Below are positions 4,480 through 9,921 of a stretch of 9,921 nucleotides of DNA, piece after piece. This DNA comes from Victivallales bacterium (GTDB lineage: Bacteria; Verrucomicrobiota; Lentisphaeria; Victivallales; UBA1829). A model generated the notes under the pieces. That model saw nothing but the letters and a program-made list of their open reading frames with translations. It ran no database searches and was not told where the DNA came from. Within the stretch, counting starts at the first letter, position 1. Every line of letters starts with the position of its first letter. The translations under genes and the position numbers were made by a program. The stretch is taken from assembly GCA_016285335.1 (NCBI GenBank), contig JAEEQO010000102.1, positions 1-9,921 on the forward strand, in the 5' to 3' direction.

Positions 4480-7212
4480 TTACGCCAATGCGGCGGTCTG
4501 CCGGACTGTGTTTTCGCAGAACTGCGAATCGCCGATGCCGGGCAGCGAAACACCGGGACTGGCGGACGCGGCGAGGAGACCGGAGTTCGAAGCGTCGAGA
4601 TCGTCTTCGGAGAGAATCGCGTTTGCTGTGACATTGTAGAACACGCTGCCTTTCTTCGTGTCCTTCGCCGTCATGGAGACGTAGTATTCGCCCGCCGCAA
4701 GGTCAAGGTCGGAGGTCGTCATTTCGGCCTGCGCGGCGTTCGGGTCCATCTTGACGGCGTGTTTCAGGAGCGTGACGAGCTTGTCGGCGCCCTTCTTGTC
4801 CTGCGTGATCTGGTAAACCATGAATGTCGCGTCGCCCGTGACGGTGAGCGTGAAGTTCAGCGTCGCGTCCTCCGCGAGCACGAACCGCGCATAGTCGGCG
4901 TTGTCGTTGTGCCCGACGAAGTTGCCGTATGCTTCCACGGCCATTTCGTTGGTGTCGAACTGAAGGGCGGTCGTTTTCCCGGCGATCTCGTTCAGCACGA
5001 AATGTTCGCGCTGCGGATTCCATTGCTTCTTTTCGTACAGCCAGTCGTTCCAGCCTTCGTCGGCGCTGTCGTAGAACACGCTGTTCTCGACGCTTATCGT
5101 GTAATAGGCGTTGCCGCCGCTCTTCGCGTTCGTGGACACCATCGAGATATAATACGTGTTGCCGTCGTCCGCTTCGATCAGCTTCGTGAGTGTGGCGGTC
5201 TTGTCCGCCTTGACTGTGACGGCCGCGACCTTGGTCAGGCTGTACGTGACGGCGCCCTTCTTTACGGTCGTTTTGAGCTTCCAGAGCGTGAACTTCGCCT
5301 TGTCCGAAGATTCAATCGAGAACGTCAGGTTTGCGGAGGCGTCGAGCACGATCTTCGCGTAGTCGACCGTGTCGCCGAAGCCGACCCAGTTGCCGTCCGT
5401 TGGATTGATGTCGAGCCGGATGTCCGTCACGCCGCGTTTGAGAATAAGCGGGTTCGCCTCGACGGCCTCGTTGAGCACGGTTTTCGTCGAATCGTACACG
5501 GTGTCGTTCCAGCCTTCGTCGGCGTCGGTGTAGAATCTGCTGTCTTCGGCGACTGTCACGTTGTAGAAGCCCGCGACATCTCCTTTTCCGCTGATCTTCG
5601 GCGTCATCGCCACAAAGTATTCGCCCGCGGCGAGATGCAAATATTTCGAGGTCGATTTCGCGGCGTTGTCCGCTTTGACCGTCGTCTTCTGAAGCTTCTT
5701 CTGCTTGCCGTTCACGATCTGGTAGACATAGAACGTGCCGGCGACCGTGGAGTCGACCGTGAACTTCAGGCTCGCGCCCGTTGCGAGCTCGATCTTCGCG
5801 AAGTCGGCCGCATCGGAAACGTCGTCGAGCCGCCCGGCGAAATTGCGCTTGCAATCGAGGTCGACCGTGAACGGCGTATCCAGCAGGATTTCGTCGCCGG
5901 GCGCGGCGGGCGTGTTCTGTACGAAATCGTCCATGTTTTCGTTCCAGACGACTTCCTTTTTCTCTTTCTTCGAGAGCCAGTCGTTCCAGCCGTCGTCGGG
6001 ACCGTTGTCGAGCCCGATCCGCGTAAGCGTCAGGACGAGGCTGTTTTCGGCAAGACCGAGCGAATACGTGTAGTCGCCGAGCTCAACGTCGGTCGTCCCC
6101 GCGGTCAGGACGCCGAGCGTTTCGCCCGAGGAGTCTTTTACCGTGATGGTCCCGGTGAAGCTCCCGGCGCCGCCGGCGAGGGTGTATCGGCCGGAATACT
6201 GGTCCCCGGCGACGGTCAGGGCGCAGGACGGAGCGCCCAGGACGAGGGACAGATCGTTCACGAGCGCGGTGTTGCCCGGCTTCGTTCGCGTCAGGTCGAA
6301 ATCCAGAATACAGTCCGAAAACGCGGAAACGGTCGCGCCGTTTTCGAACGTCAGCTGCCCGGTGAGTTTGCCGCCGCCGGAGACGAACACGATGCCCCCG
6401 GACTGCACGGTTATGCCGTCCGCCAGGCCACCGTCGTAGATGAAAAGTCCGCCGCCCGAGGCGACCGTGACGCTGTCCGCGGTCGTGCCGGAATGAACCG
6501 TGGCGAGGTCCGAGAGCGTCATGCCGGAGAACGTATGCTGTTTGAACGCGACGGCCGCGCCGTTTTCGATCGACACGTAGCCGCCGTTTTCCGCGATTTC
6601 CGTGGCGGTGCCGCCGCCGGAGACGTTGAGGCGTCCGCCCGCGTTGATGCTTGCGCTGTTCAGCTTGCCTCCGCTTGAGATGTTGAGGACGCCGCCGAAG
6701 ACACCGGCGCTGTCCGCCTTGCCGCCGTCTTCTATGGCGATGCTGCCGTTGTAGAGGATCGTGACGTTTGCCGAGCCGCCGCTGGAGATGGTCATGTCGC
6801 CTTCGCGGATGAGCGTGCCGGACGCCGTTCCGCCGCTGAAGATCGTGACCGCGGCGCTGTAGAACGTGATGATCTCCGGCGAGCCGCCGCCCGAATGGAT
6901 GATGTAGCCGCCGCTCAAAACGGTGCCGCTTGCCGTGGCGCTGTCCAGCACGTCCATGCTGCCGCCGCTCATCACGGTGTCGTTCGCCGCGCCGCCGGAT
7001 GCGACGGACGCGCTGCCGCCGGAATTGACGAGCGTGCTTTGCATCACGCCGCCGTTGACCGCGACGAAACCGCCGGAGTTCACGGTGGTGCTTTCCGCCG
7101 TGCCGAACGGCAGGATCGTCATGGATGCGCCGTCGTCCAGCACGACGCCGCTGGAAACGACACCGCTGGAAACGATGATTCCGCTCTCTGTCTGTTCGAT
7201 GTCGTCCGGCAT
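4480..7212 (-). CDS. AIDA-type strand-loop-strand repeat protein with three GWND/PPC-like modules; probable O-heptosylation acceptor
   Basis: A 910-residue protein in three parts. Residues 11-280 are imperfect strand-loop-strand repeats, such as TVNSGGFVAVNGG and TVLSGGYIIHSGG, the type glycosylated on serine by TibC/Aah enzymes. Residues 281-403 form a Gly/Thr/Leu-rich beta segment that often follows such repeats. From 404 on are three modules starting at GWND (W409, W568, W721), each containing DYAKIVL...L.F.. and LAAGEYYVSMT...FYNVTV, which resembles the bacterial pre-peptidase C-terminal (PPC) fold. The last ~35 residues are Ala/Ser-rich with a lone Cys. There is no N-terminal hydrophobic signal (MPDDIEQTESG leads straight into the repeats) and no autotransporter beta-barrel, so it is not a classical type V autotransporter. 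Export by another route, perhaps type I through a C-terminal signal, is inference. It has its own promoter; GGGGA lies 12 bases before the ATG, a long spacing. The acceptor role is inferred from repeat type and the heptosyltransferase 2.2 kb away. Confidence 0.88.
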   Translation of the reverse strand: MPDDIEQTESGIIVSSGVVSSGVVLDDGASMTILPFGTAESTTVNSGGFVAVNGGVMQSTLVNSGGSASVASGGAANDTVMSGGSMDVLDSATASGTVLSGGYIIHSGGGSPEIITFYSAAVTIFSGGTASGTLIREGDMTISSGGSANVTILYNGSIAIEDGGKADSAGVFGGVLNISSGGKLNSASINAGGRLNVSGGGTATEIAENGGYVSIENGAAVAFKQHTFSGMTLSDLATVHSGTTADSVTVASGGGLFIYDGGLADGITVQSGGIVFVSGGGKLTGQLTFENGATVSAFSDCILDFDLTRTKPGNTALVNDLSLVLGAPSCALTVAGDQYSGRYTLAGGAGSFTGTITVKDSSGETLGVLTAGTTDVELGDYTYSLGLAENSLVLTLTRIGLDNGPDDGWNDWLSKKEKKEVVWNENMDDFVQNTPAAPGDEILLDTPFTVDLDCKRNFAGRLDDVSDAADFAKIELATGASLKFTVDSTVAGTFYVYQIVNGKQKKLQKTTVKADNAAKSTSKYLHLAAGEYFVAMTPKISGKGDVAGFYNVTVAEDSRFYTDADEGWNDTVYDSTKTVLNEAVEANPLILKRGVTDIRLDINPTDGNWVGFGDTVDYAKIVLDASANLTFSIESSDKAKFTLWKLKTTVKKGAVTYSLTKVAAVTVKADKTATLTKLIEADDGNTYYISMVSTNAKSGGNAYYTISVENSVFYDSADEGWNDWLYEKKQWNPQREHFVLNEIAGKTTALQFDTNEMAVEAYGNFVGHNDNADYARFVLAEDATLNFTLTVTGDATFMVYQITQDKKGADKLVTLLKHAVKMDPNAAQAEMTTSDLDLAAGEYYVSMTAKDTKKGSVFYNVTANAILSEDDLDASNSGLLAASASPGVSLPGIGDSQFCENTVRQTAALA
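4612..6000 (-). repeat. Three GWND/PPC-like protein modules in tandem
   Basis: The module starts are fixed by the Trp codons of GWND at 5986-5988, 5509-5511 and 5050-5052, spaced 159 and 153 residues apart. Each has the order GWND, Lys/Glu-rich link, D-A-DYAK, L-F, YQI or LWKL, and AAGEYYVSMT or equivalent, then FYNVTV. The GWND stretches of the second and third modules are nearly identical in DNA, which suggests duplication. Confidence 0.75.
6370..7180 (-). repeat. Array of AIDA-type strand-loop-strand protein repeats
   Basis: Codes for residues about 11-280 of the repeat protein. The approximate unit is hydrophobic-x-SGG-x-A-x-x-T-hydrophobic-x-x-GG at 18-20 residues, repeated a dozen or so times with substitutions, so the DNA copies have diverged although the protein pattern is plain. 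It matches the substrate repeat of the heptosyltransferase family (TIGR04415-type; AIDA repeat). Confidence 0.8.
7147..7176 (-). repeat. 15-bp tandem duplication at the start of the repeat-protein gene
   Basis: Two adjacent 15-base units (7147-7161 and 7162-7176) match at 13 of 15 positions and encode SSGVV twice (residues 15-24, VSSGVVSSGVV region). Fifteen bases is a whole number of codons, so gain or loss of a unit keeps the frame. Confidence 0.7.
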
Positions 7213-7282
7213 GGCTCGCGTCTTTCCCCGGTTCGGTCCGCCGGAGCCTTGGTCCGGGCGGAAGTTTTATTAAATACGGTAT

Positions 7283-7311
7283 AATATATCATCATGGCGA
7301 TTGAAAATCAA
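7283..7311 (-). promoter_or_regulatory. Sigma-70-type promoter of the repeat-protein gene
   Basis: On the minus strand there is TTGATT (7311-7306), a 17-base spacer, and TATATT (7288-7283) with TGA as extended -10. Both hexamers and the TGA are identical to those of the divergent symporter promoter. The start is expected near 7276, leaving a leader of about 64 bases. It is a strong-looking promoter. Confidence 0.65.
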
Positions 7312-7410
7312 ATCCGAAAAATAACCCGATTGTCCGTTTTCCTGTTACGCCGCGCACCTGAAACGCGTGACTGTAACGCATTAACGTTCATTGTCGCCGG
7401 ATTTTACCGG

Positions 7411-7468
7411 AAAAAACTGAAAAAAACTGAAGTCTTTCCTTGATTTCTTATCTTTCCCATGATATATT
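7411..7468 (+). promoter_or_regulatory. Symporter promoter with two phased A-tracts (UP-element-like)
   Basis: TTGATT (7440-7445), 17-base spacer, TATATT (7463-7468) with TGA at 7460-7462. Upstream, AAAAAACTGA occurs twice back to back (7411-7420, 7421-7430), placing two A6 tracts one helical turn apart at about -64 and -54 from the expected start near 7475. That position and phasing suit an UP element or intrinsic bend. The rest of the 311-base divergent gap holds GTTAC (7344-7348) facing GTAAC (7373-7377) and TAACG direct repeats, possible but unproven operator half-sites. Confidence 0.6.
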
Positions 7469-7523
7469 AGCGCAGACAGATTCCCTTACCTAACCCAAAA
7501 AACATAAACCCGGAGCAAAAGAA

Positions 7524-9659
7524 ATGACGATTGTCTCGTTCATCCTGTTCCTCGCGTTCGCCGGTGCCCTCACGTGGTTCATCGTGCGAAAACAAGACGT
7601 TGGCTCGAACACCGGCTTCTTCCTCGCCGGCCGCAGCCTCACGTACCCCCTGATCGCAGCGTCCCTGCTGCTTACCAACCTTTCCACCGAACAGATGGTC
7701 GGCCTGAACGGTTCCGCGTTCCGCCAGGGCCTCTGCGTGATGGCGTGGGAAGTTGTGGCGGTGGTGTCCCTCGTGGCGATGGCGTGGTTCTTCCTGCCGA
7801 AGTTCCTGAAGAGCGGCGTGACCACCGTGCCGGAATACCTGGAACTGCGCTACGGCAAGTCCACGGGCACGATCGCGAACGCGATCTTCCTGTTCTTCTA
7901 CGTCTTCCTTCTGCTCCCGCTGATCCTGTACACGGGCGCCGTCGCGCTCCGTCAGATCCTCGACTTCAAGACGCTTCTCCCCGGCCTCAGCGACACGCAG
8001 ATTCTCTGGATCGCGATCTGGCTGATCGGCCTCATGGGCTGCGCCTACTCGCTGTTCGGCGGCCTCCGCACCTGCGCCGTGCTTGACACCATCAACGGCA
8101 TCGGCCTGCTCATCGGCGGCTTCATGATCGTGTTCTTCGCGCTGAGCAAGGTCTCCGCGGTCAACGGCGGCGAGCTCAGCCTCATGCAGTCCATCTCCGA
8201 GGTCAAGAACGCCCATGCCGACATGTTCAACACGTTCGGCCGTCCGAAGTCCGAAGTCCCGTTCGGCACGCTCTTCACCGGCGTCCTCATCATCAATATG
8301 TTCTACTGGTGCACCAACCAGCAGATCATCCAGCGCACGTTCGGCGCGAAGGGCCTCGCCGAAGGCCAGAAGGGCGTCCTGCTCTGCGGTCTCCTGAAGC
8401 TCCTCGGCCCGCTGTACCTCGTGTTCCCCGGCATGATCGCGTTCTACTTCGCGTGCAAGGGCCTTCTGGACCTTGACATGAACAGCTCCGCGCTCGCCTA
8501 CGGCAAACTGGTCACGTTCGTGCTTCCGAACTGGCTCGCCGGCTTCTTCGGCGCGGTCCTGATCGGCGCGGTGCTCTCCAGCTTCAACGGCGCCCTGAAC
8601 TCCTCCTGCACCCTGTTCAGCATCGGCTTCTACAAGGGCATTATCAATCCGCAGGCGGAAGACAAGAAAGTCGTGCTCTCCGGCCGCGTGTTCGGCCTCA
8701 TCATCGCGGTCCTCTGCATGTGCGGCGCTCCGCTCCTCGCGAATACCTCCAGCATCTTCGACTACCTCCAGAAGACCAACGGCATCTACAACATCCCGCT
8801 GTTCGCCATCATCGTGGTCGGCATGCTCACCAAGTTCGTGCCGAAGATGGCCGCGAACGTCGCCCTCTTCGTCGGCGTCGTCCTCATTGCCTTCCTCACC
8901 TTCGGCGACTCCTGCTTCGGCGAGGGCTTCATCAAAAATATCACCGGCGGCATGAACATCTATCACGTCGACACCATCGTCTTCCTGATCCTCGTCGCCA
9001 TCATGGGCGTCTGGTCGTTCGTCGCTCCGCGCAAGGAAGCGTTCGTCCAGCAGGACGCCAAGGCCGTCGACATGACCCCGTGGAAGTTCTCGTGGGTCGC
9101 CGGCGGACTCCTCCTCGTCCTCGTGGCCCTCATCTATGCCAGCTTCGCCGATCTCGGCGCGCTGAAGGACAGCAAGACCGAGCCCGTGCCGTATCACTGG
9201 CACATGATCGCTACCGAGATCGCCCAAAAGGAAATGAAGGCCCTTGAGATCGACGAAGACGAACAGGGTGTCATCATCACCGAGATCACCGAATCCATCG
9301 ACGCGTTCGACAAGAGCAAGGACAAGCCCGCCGACACCGCCGTCACGCGCAAGATCGTCTACCAGACCATCGGCAAGCACTATGCGAGGAAGAAAGGCTT
9401 CTCCGACGCCCAGATCGAAGTCTTCAACAAGGAGATCGAAAAGATGGTCGCGGTCAGCGCGAAGGAAGCCGACGACGTCGCCGAAGCGCAGAAGCCCGTC
9501 GTCGAGAAGACCTTCACCAAAGTGATCGATGAACTGAAGGTCGAAGGCAGAAGCGCCCTCGAATCCATCAACAAGAACGTCGAAGACGCCGCCGGCGCCA
9601 TGGGCAAGGGCCTCGAAGAGTTTACCAACGGCATCTCCGATTCCCTCAAAGGTATGTGA
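7524..9659 (+). CDS. Sodium:solute symporter (SSS/SLC5 family, SGLT-like) with long C-terminal extension
   Basis: An inner-membrane transporter of 711 residues that would take up a solute, probably a sugar or polyol, with Na+. Hydrophobic segments fill residues 1 to about 545 (13-14 helices). Family blocks are visible: FFLAGRSLTYPLIAASLLLTN followed by STEQMVG near residue 32; the TVPEYLELRYG loop; YSLFGGLRT; TNQQIIQRTFGAKGLAEGQKG; and VLSSFNGALNSSCTLFS, whose Ser pair corresponds to the Na2-site serines of vSGLT. In the following block Gly replaces the usual Asp (SIGFY). Family members usually end near 500-550 residues; here about 160 further residues follow, hydrophilic and Lys/Glu/Asp-rich, partly helical or coiled-coil-like, with no domain I recognise. 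GGAG eight bases upstream supports ATG 7524. It has its own promoter and tandem terminators, so it is monocistronic. The substrate cannot be assigned. Confidence 0.9.
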   Translation: MTIVSFILFLAFAGALTWFIVRKQDVGSNTGFFLAGRSLTYPLIAASLLLTNLSTEQMVGLNGSAFRQGLCVMAWEVVAVVSLVAMAWFFLPKFLKSGVTTVPEYLELRYGKSTGTIANAIFLFFYVFLLLPLILYTGAVALRQILDFKTLLPGLSDTQILWIAIWLIGLMGCAYSLFGGLRTCAVLDTINGIGLLIGGFMIVFFALSKVSAVNGGELSLMQSISEVKNAHADMFNTFGRPKSEVPFGTLFTGVLIINMFYWCTNQQIIQRTFGAKGLAEGQKGVLLCGLLKLLGPLYLVFPGMIAFYFACKGLLDLDMNSSALAYGKLVTFVLPNWLAGFFGAVLIGAVLSSFNGALNSSCTLFSIGFYKGIINPQAEDKKVVLSGRVFGLIIAVLCMCGAPLLANTSSIFDYLQKTNGIYNIPLFAIIVVGMLTKFVPKMAANVALFVGVVLIAFLTFGDSCFGEGFIKNITGGMNIYHVDTIVFLILVAIMGVWSFVAPRKEAFVQQDAKAVDMTPWKFSWVAGGLLLVLVALIYASFADLGALKDSKTEPVPYHWHMIATEIAQKEMKALEIDEDEQGVIITEITESIDAFDKSKDKPADTAVTRKIVYQTIGKHYARKKGFSDAQIEVFNKEIEKMVAVSAKEADDVAEAQKPVVEKTFTKVIDELKVEGRSALESINKNVEDAAGAMGKGLEEFTNGISDSLKGM

Positions 9660-9671
9660 TCCCGTTCGAAC

Positions 9672-9697
9672 GTCCCCTCCTCGCGAGGGGACTTTTT
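9672..9697 (+). terminator. Intrinsic terminator 1 of the symporter gene
   Basis: GTCCCCTC (9672-9679) and GAGGGGAC (9685-9692) form a perfect 8-bp stem with loop CTCGC, followed by TTTTT. It begins 12 bases after the symporter's stop. Confidence 0.85.
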
Positions 9698-9743
9698 GCG
9701 GGCGCTCGAATGCGCTTCGGGCGCCCGCTTCTTTTGCTTTTTT
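9698..9743 (+). terminator. Intrinsic terminator 2, directly behind the first
   Basis: GCGGGCGC (9698-9705) pairs with GCGCCCGC (9721-9728); inside the loop CGAA (9707-9710) can pair with TTCG. A T-rich tail ending in six T's follows (to 9743). It abuts terminator 1, so read-through into the next gene should be low. I see no convincing promoter for that gene in the 50 bases left before its ribosome site. Confidence 0.75.
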
Positions 9744-9792
9744 GTGTCCGTTTTATTTGATTCAGCAACCAGCAAGAAAGGAGCGATGAATC

Positions 9793-9921
9793 ATGTTCTC
9801 CCTCAAACGTACCATTCTCGTCCTGTCGGCGATCGCGCTGTCCGCAACGGCGGTCCAGCTCGCGGCTCAGGAGCAGCAGCAACAGCAGCGTCCGCGCCGT
9901 CAGCGTCAGCAGGGCGAAAAC
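9793..9921 (+). CDS. Secreted Gln/Arg-rich protein, N-terminal fragment cut by the window edge
   Basis: Only 43 residues are present. MFSLKRTILVLSAIALSATA followed by VQLAAQ is a signal peptide with a likely cleavage after an Ala near residue 24. The mature start is low-complexity: EQQQQQRPRRQRQQGEN. AAAGGAG (9777-9783) lies nine bases before ATG 9793 and decides the start; an ATG at 9786 is in another frame and too close to it. The function cannot be told from the part visible. Low-complexity Q/R-rich starts after a signal peptide are common in exported proteins with disordered linkers. Confidence 0.75.
   Translation, partial: MFSLKRTILVLSAIALSATAVQLAAQEQQQQQRPRRQRQQGEN

Noticed and set aside
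3823..6678. 951-codon plus-strand open frame
   Set aside because: It runs antisense to the repeat-protein gene and through the Cys-rich gene in another frame. The translation is Arg/Val/Gly-rich shadow sequence with no domain, as expected opposite GC-rich coding DNA.
6370..7180. Possible CRISPR or DNA-level satellite array
   Set aside because: The periodicity comes from the coded SGG-type protein repeat. The units diverge in DNA and there are no constant repeats with unique spacers.
7467..9380. 637-codon minus-strand open frame
   Set aside because: Antisense to the symporter. It is Glu/Asp/Val-rich with no motifs, while the plus strand gives a clear membrane transporter with promoter, ribosome site and terminators.
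9786..9792. ATG at 9786 as start of the last gene
   Set aside because: Only two bases from the ribosome site and in a frame without a signal peptide; ATG 9793 gives a clean one.
1..9921. tRNA, rRNA, insertion sequence, phage or integration-site signals
   Set aside because: None seen: no cloverleaf-like segments, no transposase or integrase motifs, and no terminal inverted repeats with target duplications.

Overview
The window is GC-rich, densely coded DNA from a Gram-negative-type bacterium. Three things suggest a gut-type Lentisphaerota (Victivallis-like) genome: an autotransporter-type O-heptosyltransferase beside a strand-loop-strand (AIDA-type) repeat protein, a GWND-containing repeat module, and a Na+/sugar-type symporter. 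This placement is inferred from family content; there is no rRNA or other phylogenetic marker in the window.

Layout, left to right. Bases 1-2306 (minus strand) hold a glycosylation locus: a TibC/Aah-like heptosyltransferase (843-2306), followed in the -1 frame by a family 2 glycosyltransferase that runs off the left edge (1-849). The two join at a perfect stem-loop abutting a run of ten A's (minus strand), with no credible separate start for the second enzyme. They are therefore probably one two-domain protein made by slippage, or one gene split by a homopolymer error. Diverging from it is a KamA-family lysine 2,3-aminomutase (2652-3698, plus). Next comes a small secreted protein with eight cysteines (3917-4384, plus). 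Convergent with it is a 910-residue repeat protein (4480-7212, minus), with AIDA-type strand-loop-strand repeats in its N-terminal third and three ~155-residue GWND/PPC-like modules in its C-terminal half. It is the obvious candidate acceptor for the heptosyltransferase. A divergent intergenic region leads to a sodium:solute symporter with an unusual ~160-residue hydrophilic tail (7524-9659, plus). Two tandem intrinsic terminators follow, then the start of a secreted Gln/Arg-rich protein (9793 to the right edge).

Five genes have their own recognisable sigma-70-type promoter with a TTGA-type -35, a 16-17 bp spacer and a TGn extended -10, so most transcription units look monocistronic. The likely shared biology is cytoplasmic O-glycosylation of a large repeat protein: the heptosyltransferase domain would add heptose to serines in the strand-loop-strand repeats, and the fused family 2 domain may extend or vary the glycan. 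The acceptor lacks both a visible signal peptide and an autotransporter beta-barrel, so its export route is open. The lysine aminomutase, the Cys-rich protein and the symporter have no visible functional tie to this system.
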